Counted from the stretch's first letter, positions 18,051-26,589 are shown. The stretch: DNA of 64,000 nt from Sandaracinus amylolyticus (GCF_000737325.1 NZ_CP011125.1:9424001-9488000); one strand, 5' to 3'. The notes: generated from the letters alone by a model not told the origin. A program made the numbers and translations.

Positions 18051-18527
18051 GTGAGTGAGGATCGGCCGCCCGCACAGGACTTCGCGTCCGAGCTGAATGC
18101 GACGCGTTCCGGGTGGAACGCCGCGATGGGGCTGCGCTTCGTGCGCGCGAGCCGCGACGAGGTGATCGCCGAGCTCGAGATCGGCGAAGTGCACCGCCAG
18201 CCCTATGGGCTCGTGCACGGCGGCGTGTACGCGGGGATCGTCGAGGCGGTGACGTCGGTCGGCGCCGCGCTCGACGCGCGCGCGCACGGGCGCGGTGCGG
18301 TCGGTCTCGAGAACCACACGACGTTCCTACGCGCCGCGCGCGACGGCGTGCTGCGCGTCGTGGCGCGACCGCTCGTGCGCGGTCGTCGCACCCAGGTGTG
18401 GGAAGCGACGGTGCGCGACGCCGAGGGCCGCGAGCTCGCGAGCGGACGCGTGCGGCTGCTCGTGATCGAGCCCGACGTGCCGATCGCGGGCGAGGCGATC
18501 TCCGTCGACGGGAAGGAGGGCGCGTGA
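18051..18527 (+). CDS. PaaI-like hotdog-fold thioesterase
   Basis: A 158-aa protein of the 4-hydroxybenzoyl-CoA/PaaI thioesterase family that would hydrolyse acyl-CoA thioesters. The hotdog core is clear: residues about 25-150, with the PYGLVHGGVYAGIVEAVTS helix carrying the HGG motif and the family's downstream strands. The GTG start at 18051 follows a GGGTGACGG stretch. The stop overlaps the GTG of a GNAT gene, so the two are coupled. The acyl-CoA substrate is unknown. Confidence 0.9.
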   Translation: MSEDRPPAQDFASELNATRSGWNAAMGLRFVRASRDEVIAELEIGEVHRQPYGLVHGGVYAGIVEAVTSVGAALDARAHGRGAVGLENHTTFLRAARDGVLRVVARPLVRGRRTQVWEATVRDAEGRELASGRVRLLVIEPDVPIAGEAISVDGKEGA

Positions 18528-18955
18528 CCGTCGGTCTCGTGCTGCGCCCGGCGCGTCTCGACGAGATCGCCGCGCTGAGCGCGCTGTGCGCGCGCGCCTG
18601 TGCGCCGGGCAACGGCGACCGCACGAAGACGACGATCGATCGCGACGCGGTCACCGCCCATCGCACCTTCGTCGTGGACCGCGGAGGCGAGGCGCTCGGC
18701 GTCGCGCAGCTGCGGCCCGCAGGCAAAGAAGCGGTGCTCGACCTGCTCGTGGTCGCACCGGAGTCCCTCGGTCGCGGCATCGGGCGCCTGCTCTACGCGT
18801 GGGCGCTCGGCGCGGCGCGCGCCCTCGGCGCGAGCGCGCTCCGCGTGACCGCCGACGAGCGGACGCTCGGGTTCTTCGAGCACATGGGCGCGCAGCTCGA
18901 ACGTCGCGGCAACGGCGCGGGCAAGGTGCTGCGCGCGTCGCTGATCACGTCGTGA
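18524..18955 (+). CDS. GNAT-family N-acetyltransferase
   Basis: A 143-aa acetyltransferase. The GTG start at 18524 overlaps the thioesterase stop (GTGA), with a strong ribosome site GGAAGGAGGG just before it. The GNAT core is seen: beta strands, then LLVVAPESLGRGIGRLLY, which is the acetyl-CoA pyrophosphate loop (Q/RxxGxG/A), then a C-terminal FFEHMGAQ helix. It would transfer acetyl from acetyl-CoA to an amine. Substrate unknown; coupling to a thioesterase suggests linked acyl-CoA metabolism. Confidence 0.9.
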   Translation: MTVGLVLRPARLDEIAALSALCARACAPGNGDRTKTTIDRDAVTAHRTFVVDRGGEALGVAQLRPAGKEAVLDLLVVAPESLGRGIGRLLYAWALGAARALGASALRVTADERTLGFFEHMGAQLERRGNGAGKVLRASLITS

Positions 18956-18995
18956 GCGAGACGGGAGCCACTGGATCTCGTGCGCGCGTTCCGGC

Positions 18996-19001
18996 GATGC
19001 T
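18996..19001 (+). promoter_or_regulatory. -10-like GATGCT, leaderless start at 19008
   Basis: GATGCT differs from the TAnnnT pattern only in its first base. It ends 6 bases before the ATG at 19008, so a leaderless transcript is likely. Confidence 0.4.
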
Positions 19002-19007
19002 CTCGCC

Positions 19008-19496
19008 ATGCTCCACCTCGTTCGCACGCGCGCGATCGTGTCGTCCATCGCGCTCCTCGGGCTCGCGTCGTGCGGCGGTGACGACGTGCCGCCAGGCACC
19101 GCGCTCGAGTGCGGCGGAGGCGAAGCGAGCGAGGTGTGCGAGGTGTTCCGCCTGGTGAACGCGGAGCGCGCGTCCGCAGGGCTCCCCGCGTACGAGTGGA
19201 ACGCGGAGCTCGCGATCGCCGCGCAGCGACACGCCGTCGACATGGTGGAGAACGACTACTTCTCCCACGAGTCGCAGGACGGTCGCAGCTTCTCGGATCG
19301 CGCCGACCAAGCGGGCTACGACGCGTTCGCGACCGGCGAGAACATCGCCGCGGGACAGCGCACGCCCGAGCAGGTGATGGACAGCTGGATGGGCTCGGAC
19401 GGACACCGCGCGAACATCCTCTCCGACGGCTCGAACGAGATCGGCGTCGGCCTGTCCGACTTCCACTGGGTGCAGGTCTTCGGGCACCGCGACTGA
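19008..19496 (+). CDS. CAP/SCP-domain lipoprotein
   Basis: A 162-aa lipoprotein (lipobox LASC near residue 22). The CAP domain (about 40-162) has the His/Glu-bearing signatures: HAVDMVENDYFSHES, then DRADQAGY, ENIAAGQRTPEQ, and a final SDGHRANIL. The likely metal-binding or active residues (two His, two Glu) are present. Bacterial CAP proteins are secreted and occur in envelope or interaction roles, but no enzyme activity is assured. The next gene starts 11 bases downstream, so the pair is likely co-transcribed. Confidence 0.9.
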   Translation: MLHLVRTRAIVSSIALLGLASCGGDDVPPGTALECGGGEASEVCEVFRLVNAERASAGLPAYEWNAELAIAAQRHAVDMVENDYFSHESQDGRSFSDRADQAGYDAFATGENIAAGQRTPEQVMDSWMGSDGHRANILSDGSNEIGVGLSDFHWVQVFGHRD

Positions 19497-19507
19497 TCGA
19501 GGTGGCG

Positions 19508-20590
19508 ATGCGACGACGGCTCTGGACGTGTGGTGTGCTCGCGCTCTCGCTCGCGTGCGGCAGCGATCCCGGCGTCGACCCGCCGACCGACTTCCGCGAC
19601 GGTCCACCGGCGGGAAATCCCGAGGGCACCTGCGCGATCCCCGACGAAGGTCGGCTCGCCGACACATCGAGCCCCGATCAGATCGTGGGCGACGGAACGC
19701 CCGAGAGCTGCACGTCGCAGGCGTTCGTCGCCGCCGTCGCGCAGGGCGGCGTCATCACGTTCGACTGCGGGCCCGACCCGGTCACCATCGTGCTCGACGA
19801 GACGGCGCGCGTGTTCAACGACACCGGGCCCGACATCGTGATCGACGGCGGAGGTCTGGTGACGCTGAGCGGCGGCGGACGACGCCGCATCCTCTACATG
19901 AACACCTGCGATCCCGCGCAGCGATGGACCACGTCGCACTGCGACGATCAGGATCACCCGCGGCTCACGGTCCAGAACCTCACGTTCGTCGACGGCGACG
20001 CGAGCGGCGAGATGGACGAAGGCGGCGGCGCGATCTTCGTGCGCGGCGGGCGATTCCGCGTGATCCGCTCGCGCTTCTTCCACAATCGATGCGACGAGGT
20101 CGGACAGGACGTCGGCGGCGGCGCGATTCGCGTGCTCGATCAATTCCAGGATCAGCCGGTGCACGTCGTCGAGAGCACGTTCGGTGGCGGCGAAGAGCTC
20201 GGCAACGAGTGCAGCAATGGCGGCGGACTGAGCAGCATCGGTGTCTCGTACACCGTCGTGAACAGCCTCTTCTCGCACAACCGCGCGCTGGGGAACGGTG
20301 CCAATCCGGCCCAGCCGGGCACGCCCGGCGGAGGCAGCGGCGGCGCGATCTACAACGACGGGAACACGTTCACGCTGCGCCTCTGCGGCGTCGCGATCCG
20401 CGACAACCACGCGAACGAGGGCGGCGGCGCGATCTTCTTCGTGAGCAACGATCGCAGCGGCTCGCTGGTGATCGAGCGCTCGACGCTGGAGCGCAATCCG
20501 AGCGACGGATTCGAGACCGACGGATATCCGGGGATCTTCGTGCTCGCCTCGGGCGACCCCGACGTGCGCGAGTCGACGATCACGCAGTAG
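19508..20590 (+). CDS. Parallel beta-helix lipoprotein
   Basis: A 360-aa lipoprotein (lipobox LSLAC). Residues about 60-355 form a right-handed parallel beta-helix of the pectate-lyase/polymorphic outer membrane protein type: recurring GGGAIFVRGGRFRVIRSRF, GGAIYNDGNTFTLRLCGV and ANEGGGAIFF-like rungs. I see no catalytic residues typical of lyases. An ATG at 19508 with a GAGGTGG ribosome site follows the CAP gene by 11 bases. Polysaccharide binding at the cell surface is an inference from the fold; no enzymatic claim is made. Confidence 0.85.
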   Translation: MRRRLWTCGVLALSLACGSDPGVDPPTDFRDGPPAGNPEGTCAIPDEGRLADTSSPDQIVGDGTPESCTSQAFVAAVAQGGVITFDCGPDPVTIVLDETARVFNDTGPDIVIDGGGLVTLSGGGRRRILYMNTCDPAQRWTTSHCDDQDHPRLTVQNLTFVDGDASGEMDEGGGAIFVRGGRFRVIRSRFFHNRCDEVGQDVGGGAIRVLDQFQDQPVHVVESTFGGGEELGNECSNGGGLSSIGVSYTVVNSLFSHNRALGNGANPAQPGTPGGGSGGAIYNDGNTFTLRLCGVAIRDNHANEGGGAIFFVSNDRSGSLVIERSTLERNPSDGFETDGYPGIFVLASGDPDVRESTITQ

Positions 20591-20609
20591 CCGGCCGGTC
20601 AGCAATCGG

Positions 20610-22550
20610 TCAGCGCTCGCGCAGCGCGCCCTGCGCCTCGAGCCGTCCTTCGGCGAGCGTGAACCGCGGCGACGTCCCGAGGCGGACGCCGGAGCCGATG
20701 CCGGTCTCGCGCACCACGCCGCCGACCTCGAGCGCGCTCGGCGCGAGCATCGTGGGCGCGGGCACCGCGGGCATCGCGTCGTTGATCATCACGCTCGCGA
20801 TGTGGTGCGCGAGCACCGCGGCATAGGCGCGCACCTGGTCGCGCGCTTCTCCGCTCAGCGCGGGCACCGTCGCGACCTGGAGCTCGACGAGCTCGAGCCC
20901 GCCGTAGCTCGGATCGTCGCCCTCCGAGATCGTGCTCGCGCGCCCCGCCACCGAGATGCGCATGCGGACGCCGCCCGCCCACGGGCCGGTGCCCGACGCG
21001 GTCGCGGTGATCCCGCCGACGCTCACCACCATCGCGCCGGCGCGTGCCTGCGCGACCGGCGGCATCGCGCCCTCGACGCGGATCATGTCGGGCGCGACCA
21101 CCATGTCCGGCGCCACGACCATGTCGGGCGCGACCACCATGTCGGGCGCGACCACCATGTCCGGCGCGACCACTCCGTCGAGCGCGCCCGCGCGCCAGAG
21201 CGCGTGCAGCGCCTGGTTCATCACGATCTCGGAGACCGCGCTGCGGCTCGCGCTCTCGAGCCCGCCCGCGTCGAGGTCGATCGGCATCATCGGCACGCCG
21301 CGTCCGCTCTCGCGGGTGGCCGCGCCCATCAGCGCCCACGACGTGCGGAGCCCGAGCGCGAGCCCCTCGCTCTCGCGCGCCTCGACGCGCGTCGGCGTCG
21401 TCAGGAGCTGCAGCGCGACCGGCGTGCCGTCGATCCCGCGCACCGAGATCGGCGCCGCGCCGAGCCCGCTCCCGATCCCCGACACGAGCCCGCCGATCAC
21501 GCGCGCGACCGCGTCGCCGTACGTCGCGCCGAAGTCTCCGCGCACCGTGCGCGTGATCTCGGCATCGGGAAGCCGCTCGCGCAGGCCCAGCTCCGCGGCC
21601 GAGCGCTTCTCGCCCTCGAGGTCGGGGAAGCTCACCTCGGCCTCGTCGAAGTCGACCGCCTCGATCTCGCGCACCCGCACGAGCGGCCTGCCGAGCTCGA
21701 GGCCCACGTCGAGCGTGAGCGTCACCGCGACGTCGACCTCCACGGTGCCGATCGTGTCGAACTCGGGCGTGGGCGTGACGCACCCGCCCTCGGGCGTGCA
21801 CATGCCGGGCAGCGGCACGAGCACCTCGCCGACCGCGTGGGTCGTGAGGCGCACGTCGTCGCCGTGCGCGACCACGCGCAGACCGCCGTCGATGATCGAG
21901 ACCTCGGTCGACTGAGGCCCGCCGAGCATGCTGGTGTCGAAGTCGAGCACGTCGAAGCTCGCGCTGTACGAGTCCATCCCGCACGGGCCCGGCGGGACGC
22001 AGGGCCGCGTATCGAACTCGAAGAAGCCGAGCCCCGCGCCGAGCACCGCCGCGAGCCACCCCGAGCGCGACGTGCGCGCGAGCACGTCGTCGACGCTGCC
22101 GAGCATCGTGTCGTCGTCCCCGTCGTCCACGCCCGACTGCGCGATCTGCAGCAGCGCGGTCGTGCCGAGCTCGGGATCGTCGCGCTCGTGCGCGTACTCG
22201 GGCGCCGCGAGGAACGAGCAGAGCTCGGTCGCGCCGTCCGCCTCGACGCGCACGTCGATCACGCCGAAGCGCAGCGGCACGTCGGTGGTCACCAGCCCGA
22301 ACGCGTCGACCGGCACCGCGACGTCGTTCACCCGCACCATCGTTCCCGGCGCGACGTCGCGCACCGCCGCGACGAAGCGCACCGAGCCCATCGTCGCGTC
22401 CTGGACCATCTCGCCGTGCGCCGGCGCGACGCACGTGATGGCCGGCGCAGCCGGCGCATCGAGCGGCACCGACGCATCGGGATCGGCCGCCGGCGCGTCG
22501 GAGCACGCGACGAGGAGCGCAGCGAGGACGAAGGTGCGAAGCGACGCCAT
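20610..22550 (-). CDS. Lipoprotein with VVAPDM tandem repeat, unknown function
   Basis: A 646-aa exported lipoprotein (LLVAC near residue 16). Residues about 38-110 resemble an Ig-like module. The long middle part is beta-rich, without a recognised domain; its amphipathic strands could suit a lipid-binding tubular fold, but this is a guess. A six-residue unit VVAPDM is repeated five times at about residues 460-490 and is encoded by an 18-bp tandem repeat. The ATG at 22550 has a -10-like TATCCT 8 bases upstream. It is divergent from a Cys-rich lipoprotein. I do not recognise the family. Confidence 0.82.
   Translation of the reverse strand: MASLRTFVLAALLVACSDAPAADPDASVPLDAPAAPAITCVAPAHGEMVQDATMGSVRFVAAVRDVAPGTMVRVNDVAVPVDAFGLVTTDVPLRFGVIDVRVEADGATELCSFLAAPEYAHERDDPELGTTALLQIAQSGVDDGDDDTMLGSVDDVLARTSRSGWLAAVLGAGLGFFEFDTRPCVPPGPCGMDSYSASFDVLDFDTSMLGGPQSTEVSIIDGGLRVVAHGDDVRLTTHAVGEVLVPLPGMCTPEGGCVTPTPEFDTIGTVEVDVAVTLTLDVGLELGRPLVRVREIEAVDFDEAEVSFPDLEGEKRSAAELGLRERLPDAEITRTVRGDFGATYGDAVARVIGGLVSGIGSGLGAAPISVRGIDGTPVALQLLTTPTRVEARESEGLALGLRTSWALMGAATRESGRGVPMMPIDLDAGGLESASRSAVSEIVMNQALHALWRAGALDGVVAPDMVVAPDMVVAPDMVVAPDMVVAPDMIRVEGAMPPVAQARAGAMVVSVGGITATASGTGPWAGGVRMRISVAGRASTISEGDDPSYGGLELVELQVATVPALSGEARDQVRAYAAVLAHHIASVMINDAMPAVPAPTMLAPSALEVGGVVRETGIGSGVRLGTSPRFTLAEGRLEAQGALRER
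21084..21173 (-). repeat. 18-bp tandem repeat encoding VVAPDM x5
   Basis: Five head-to-tail 18-bp units (21084-21101, 21102-21119, 21120-21137, 21138-21155, 21156-21173). They differ only at synonymous positions, so the encoded peptide is kept as VVAPDM in all five. Confidence 0.9.
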
Positions 22551-22558
22551 CGCGACCG

Positions 22559-22564
22559 AGGATA
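22559..22564 (-). promoter_or_regulatory. -10-like TATCCT, leaderless start at 22550
   Basis: Read on the minus strand, TATCCT ends 8 bases before the ATG at 22550. Confidence 0.5.
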
Positions 22565-22580
22565 CGAGGGAACGACGCGT

Positions 22581-22621
22581 GGCAGGGCAGCTCCCCTCGG
22601 GGAGCGCCGTAATCCCCTGCC
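22581..22621. promoter_or_regulatory. Nested inverted repeats in a divergent promoter
   Basis: GGCAGGG (22581-22587) pairs with CCCTGCC (22615-22621), and inside it GCTCCCC (22590-22596) pairs with GGGGAGC (22599-22605). The region separates the two divergent lipoprotein genes and overlaps the plus-strand -10-like hexamer, so it could be an operator. No regulator is identified. Confidence 0.4.
22610..22615 (+). promoter_or_regulatory. -10-like TAATCC, leaderless start at 22622
   Basis: TAATCC ends 6 bases before the ATG at 22622; there is no ribosome site. Confidence 0.45.
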
Positions 22622-23926
22622 ATGCTCCGCACCGCTCTCGCTCGCGACGCCGCGCTCCTGCTCCTGCTCTCGCTCCCGCTGACCGCATGCGGGGACGACG
22701 ACGGTCCCGCCACCGACCCCGACGGCGGCATCGCGCAGCGCGACGCGGCGCTCCCGATGAACGAGCCGTGCGACGCGCCGGGCGCGCTCGAGACCGTCGC
22801 GTGCGGGCTCTGCGGCACGGTCCAGCGCTTCTGCACCGCGGCCGGCATCTGGGAGTACGCGACGTGCGAGGGCGAGTCGGGGGCGTGCGAGCCCGGCGCG
22901 TCGCGCACCGCCGCGTGCGGCGCATGCGGATCGCGCCGCGAGGTGTGCACCGCGTCGTGCGTGTGGGAGGCGGCGTCGGAGTGCGAGTCCGAGGGCACGT
23001 GCGAGCCCGGCGAGATCGTGCGCACCCGCGACGGATGCAGCGCCGGTCAGCGCGACCTCCGGTGCACCGACGAGTGCACGTTCGAGCCGATCTCGGAGTG
23101 CGAGGTCGAGACCTGCGAGACGCCGGGCGCGACCGAGCCCGTCGGCTGCGGGATGTGCGGCACGCGCGAGCGCTTCTGCACCGCGGCGCGCGAGTGGGAG
23201 TACGGCCCGTGCGAAGGCCAGGGCGGGTGCATGCCCGGCACGTCGCAGACCGAAGCGTGCGGCTTCTGCGGCGAGCAGACGGTGCGCTGCAACGCGACCT
23301 GCGAGTGGATCCCGTCGGGCGAGTGCACCGGCGCGGGCGAGTGCGCGCCCGGCACGACGACCACGCGCGCGTGCGGAGGCGGGGAGACGCAGCCGTTCAC
23401 GTGCAACGACGCGTGCACGTTCGAGCCCTCGGGCGAGTGCAGCGCGCCGACCGGCGGTGGCGCGCTCGGCGAGTCGTGCGTCGCGGGGACCTGCGACGTC
23501 GGGCTCACCTGCGACGAGGTCACGGGCGTCGACGTGTGCCGCGCGCCCTGCACCACCGACGAGCAGTGCGTCGCGAGCGCGTACTGCCTGGGCGAGGAGG
23601 GCCTCTGCTCCGACGCGTGCACCGCGTTCACCGACGCAGGCTGCCCCGCCGGCGCGAAGTGCGACTACCTCGGCGAGGCCGACACCACGACGCCGAGCCC
23701 GGTCATGGTGTGCAGCGCGGTCGGCTCCGGTCGCGCCAACGCGGTGTGCACGACGAACGCGCAGTGCGCGCGCGGCTTCAGCTGCGTGATCGAGACCGGG
23801 AGCTCGGGGCGCTGCACCCAGGTCTGCGACGGGTCGCATCCGTGCCCGAGCGGGCAGACGTGCAGCGGCGGCGGCACGCCGTTCCCCTTCCCGCTGCCGG
23901 GCTTCGGGCTCGGGTTCTGCGGCTGA
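22622..23926 (+). CDS. Cys-rich repeat lipoprotein
   Basis: A 434-aa lipoprotein (LTAC near residue 21). Residues about 45-280 hold six related units of about 38 aa, with a CxPGxxxxxxCGxCGxxxRxC core followed by a W-rich or E-rich strand and EC. The rest (about 280-434) has a different Cys pattern, of the type GxxCxxDxxCxxxxxC. All Cys are probably in disulfides outside the cytoplasm. There is no enzymatic motif. The ATG at 22622 is preceded by a -10-like TAATCC. Function unknown; such proteins are typical surface lipoproteins in this phylum. Confidence 0.85.
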   Translation: MLRTALARDAALLLLLSLPLTACGDDDGPATDPDGGIAQRDAALPMNEPCDAPGALETVACGLCGTVQRFCTAAGIWEYATCEGESGACEPGASRTAACGACGSRREVCTASCVWEAASECESEGTCEPGEIVRTRDGCSAGQRDLRCTDECTFEPISECEVETCETPGATEPVGCGMCGTRERFCTAAREWEYGPCEGQGGCMPGTSQTEACGFCGEQTVRCNATCEWIPSGECTGAGECAPGTTTTRACGGGETQPFTCNDACTFEPSGECSAPTGGGALGESCVAGTCDVGLTCDEVTGVDVCRAPCTTDEQCVASAYCLGEEGLCSDACTAFTDAGCPAGAKCDYLGEADTTTPSPVMVCSAVGSGRANAVCTTNAQCARGFSCVIETGSSGRCTQVCDGSHPCPSGQTCSGGGTPFPFPLPGFGLGFCG

Positions 23927-23929
23927 CGT

Positions 23930-24358
23930 TCAGCGCGGTCGCGGCGGCGTGACGTGCACCGGCGCGCGCACGCCGCCACCGCCGTATCCGCCCGGGGCGA
24001 CATGCACCGCGGGCGGCGGCGAGACGTGAACCGGGGGCGCCACCTGCCCCGGCCGGTAGGCCTCGACCGGCGCGCGATAGACCGGGCTCGGCGCGTACGA
24101 CCGATAGCCGTAGTTGCCGTAGTACGGGTACCCGTAGCGCCCGCCGTAGTGGTAGCCCGCGGGATAAGCCGGATACCCGTAGCGGTATCCGCCGTAGTAC
24201 GGCCCGACGCCCACCGCGGCGCCGTAATAGACCGAGCGCGCGTACGGATAGCCGTAGCCGTACGAGCCGTAATAGCCGTAGGTGGCCGGCACGCAGCTCG
24301 CGCTCGCAGTGCCGATCGCGAGCGCGCCCGCGGCTGCCAGCAGCAGACGACGAGACAT
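23930..24358 (-). CDS. Secreted Tyr/Gly-rich protein
   Basis: A 142-aa protein with a signal peptide of about 21 residues (ending SAS) and a mature part dominated by Tyr, Gly and Pro, with recurring YGYP, YYGGY and YHYGG patches. A Pro/Val/His-rich tail follows (PPVHV repeats). It looks like a structural, low-complexity envelope or matrix protein. The ATG at 24358 has a GGAGG site. Its stop lies 3 bases from the stop of the convergent Cys-rich lipoprotein. No family recognised. Confidence 0.75.
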   Translation of the reverse strand: MSRRLLLAAAGALAIGTASASCVPATYGYYGSYGYGYPYARSVYYGAAVGVGPYYGGYRYGYPAYPAGYHYGGRYGYPYYGNYGYRSYAPSPVYRAPVEAYRPGQVAPPVHVSPPPAVHVAPGGYGGGGVRAPVHVTPPRPR

Positions 24359-24449
24359 GGTGACCTCCGTCGTCGAGGCGACGCATCACGCATGCCACAT
24401 CCCGCGCCTCGCCAGTGACACCGCGCGTCGCCCGCGGCGCGTTCGCGCG

Positions 24450-24455
24450 TATGCT
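24450..24455 (+). promoter_or_regulatory. -10-like TATGCT, leaderless GTG at 24463
   Basis: TATGCT ends 7 bases before the GTG at 24463. This spacing decides the start between the ATG at 24451, which overlaps the hexamer, and the GTG. Confidence 0.6.
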
Positions 24456-24462
24456 GCGCGCG

Positions 24463-25545
24463 GTGACGATCAAGCTGGCGAGCCCGGAGCTCGGCGCGGA
24501 GGAGAGCGCGGCGATCGCGCGCGTGCTCTCGAGCGGGATGCTGGTCCAGGGCCGCGAGGTCGAGGCGTTCGAGCGCGCCCTCGCGGAGCGCTGCGCGCGG
24601 GCGCACGCCGTCGTGGTCTCGTCGGGCACCGCCGCGCTCGAGCTCGCGCTGCGCGCGCTCGGTGTCGCGGGCGGCGAGGTGATCGTGCCCGACCTGACCT
24701 GGCCCTCCCCCGCGCACGCGACGCTGCTCGCGGGCGCGACGCCGGTGCTGGTCGACGTCGATCCCGACGAGTGGAACGTGCGCGGGGACGCGATCACCCG
24801 CGCGCGCTCGAGCTCGACGCGCGCGGTGATCGCGATCGATCAGTTCGGCGCGCCCGCGCGCCACGACGAGATCGCGCGCGCCGCCGGCGACGCGCCGATC
24901 GTCGAGGACGCGGCGTGCGCGATCGGGAGCACGATCGAAGGGCGTCCCTGCGGCGCGTTCGGCGTCGTCGCGTGCCTCTCGTTCCATCCGCGCAAGGTCA
25001 TCACGACCGGCGAGGGCGGCGCGTGCCTCACCGACGACGCGTCGCTCGCGAGCGAGCTGCGCACGCTGCGCAACCACGGCCAGCGCACGCCCGGCGTGTT
25101 CGCGTACGCGGGCCCCAACCAGCGGCTCACCGAGATGCAGGCCGCGATGGGCCGCGTGCAGCTCGATCGCCTCGACCTGATCGTCGCCCACCGCCGCGCG
25201 CTCGCCGATCGCTACCGCGCCACGCTCCCGCGCGAGGTCTCGCCGCAGCGCCTCGCGCCGCGCGCCACGCGCAACGAGCAGACCTTCGGCGTGGTGCTGC
25301 CCCCGCGCTTCGACGCGGAGGCGCGCGATCGTGTGATCGAGTCGCTGAAGCGCGAGGGCATCGAGTCGGGACGTCTCTCGTACGCGCTGCATCGCCTGCC
25401 GAGCCTCGACGCCGCGCGCCGTTCGGGCGAGATGCCGCACGCCGATGCGATCGTGGCGCGCGGCCTCGCGCTGCCCCTCCACGGCGCGATGTCCGAGGCC
25501 GACGTCGATCGCATCGTCGCCACGCTCGCGCGCGCGCTCGACTGA
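24463..25545 (+). CDS. DegT/DnrJ/EryC1-family PLP aminotransferase
   Basis: A 360-aa cytoplasmic aminotransferase that would make amino sugars from keto-sugars bound to a nucleotide, using PLP. Lys178 in SFHPRKVITTGEGG carries the PLP; the SGTAALELAL helix (near 55), PDLTWPSPAHA and EDAACAIGS are the family's cofactor and fold blocks. The start at GTG 24463 is favoured by a -10-like TATGCT 7 bases upstream. It has no neighbouring sugar operon here, so the product is unknown; lipopolysaccharide or exopolysaccharide amino sugars are likely. Confidence 0.93.
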   Translation: MTIKLASPELGAEESAAIARVLSSGMLVQGREVEAFERALAERCARAHAVVVSSGTAALELALRALGVAGGEVIVPDLTWPSPAHATLLAGATPVLVDVDPDEWNVRGDAITRARSSSTRAVIAIDQFGAPARHDEIARAAGDAPIVEDAACAIGSTIEGRPCGAFGVVACLSFHPRKVITTGEGGACLTDDASLASELRTLRNHGQRTPGVFAYAGPNQRLTEMQAAMGRVQLDRLDLIVAHRRALADRYRATLPREVSPQRLAPRATRNEQTFGVVLPPRFDAEARDRVIESLKREGIESGRLSYALHRLPSLDAARRSGEMPHADAIVARGLALPLHGAMSEADVDRIVATLARALD

Positions 25546-25576
25546 GAGCGCGCGGGCGATCACGGCGCGCCGGCCC

Positions 25577-25582
25577 TACGTC
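25577..25582 (+). promoter_or_regulatory. -10-like TACGTC, leaderless start at 25590
   Basis: TACGTC ends 7 bases before the ATG at 25590. Confidence 0.5.
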
Positions 25583-25589
25583 CAGCAGC

Positions 25590-26570
25590 ATGCGTCGTGA
25601 ACGTCTCCTCGCGCTCTCGGGCGCGCTCGCGTGTTGTGTCGTCGGGTGCGGAGGGTCGGGAGGGCCGGCGAGCGCGACCGCGGCGCAGGGCACGCTCGGC
25701 GTCCAGTCGAACACCGGCGGCTCCGAGGTGACGCTCCGCATGGCGCCGTCGGGCCCGATGACGTTCGCGACCCAGCTGCGCGTGACCGTGCGCTCCGAGA
25801 TGCTCGGTCAGCCGATCAACGCCGACATGGACACCCGCGGCGTGCGCCGCGTCGTCGAGCGTCGCCCCGACGGCTCGCTCGCGATCGAGGAGATGGACAC
25901 CGCGAGCACCTTCGCGTTCTCGATGATGGGCCGCAGCCGCAGCGGCCCCGAGCACGCGGGACCGGCCGAGCCGCGCCGCTACGTGCTCGGCGATCGCGGG
26001 CGGCGCCTCGACGAGCCCGCGACGCTCGCCGTCGCGCCCGCCACGCCGGGCGGAGGCTTCGAGCGCGTCATGGATCCGCTGGTGCGCGCGCTCGAGTTCC
26101 CGGTCGAGGCGATCTCGCCCGGCGCGACGTGGAGCGCGCAGGGCCGCATCCCGCTCGACGGAGTCGATGCCGGGCTCGCGGGCGAAGCGCGCTATCAGCT
26201 CGTGCAGCGCCTCGAGCGGCTCGAGGGCAGCGGCGACGAGCGCGTCGCCGTCATCGCGTTCGAGGGCTCGCTCGAGGGCGAGGGCGAGAGCGTCGCGCCG
26301 CCCGCGCCCGCGATGCCGGGCGAGCCGGAGCTGCCCGCCGAGGCGATGCGCGGCGCGCTGCGCTTCCGCGGGTTCTACGTCGTCGCGCTCTCCGATGGAT
26401 TCGCGCGCAGCGCGCGCGCCGAGTTCGAGGGCGAGGCGCAGCTCGGGCCCGGCGGGCTCATGACGTTCCCGCTCGAAGGCGAGCTCGAGTGGCTCGCGTC
26501 GCCGATCGACGCGACGCTCGAGATCCGCGAGCAGGAGGCCGCGAGCGCCGCGCCCGTCGCGATCGAGTGA
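25590..26570 (+). CDS. Lipoprotein, beta-rich, unknown function
   Basis: A 326-aa lipoprotein (CVVGC lipobox near residue 20). The mature part is beta-rich, with many Arg/Glu-containing strands and no Cys after the lipobox. It has a repeated pattern of hydrophobic strands ending in an acidic tail. I cannot assign it to a family. A leaderless-type promoter precedes it, and the ABC ATPase gene follows 19 bases downstream with its own promoter-like hexamer, so co-transcription is possible but not shown. Confidence 0.75.
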   Translation: MRRERLLALSGALACCVVGCGGSGGPASATAAQGTLGVQSNTGGSEVTLRMAPSGPMTFATQLRVTVRSEMLGQPINADMDTRGVRRVVERRPDGSLAIEEMDTASTFAFSMMGRSRSGPEHAGPAEPRRYVLGDRGRRLDEPATLAVAPATPGGGFERVMDPLVRALEFPVEAISPGATWSAQGRIPLDGVDAGLAGEARYQLVQRLERLEGSGDERVAVIAFEGSLEGEGESVAPPAPAMPGEPELPAEAMRGALRFRGFYVVALSDGFARSARAEFEGEAQLGPGGLMTFPLEGELEWLASPIDATLEIREQEAASAAPVAIE

Positions 26571-26575
26571 TCGTG

Positions 26576-26581
26576 TATCTT
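26576..26581 (+). promoter_or_regulatory. -10-like TATCTT, leaderless start at 26590
   Basis: TATCTT ends 8 bases before the ATG at 26590, inside the 19-bp gap after the lipoprotein gene. Confidence 0.5.
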
Positions 26582-26589
26582 CGCGCGCG

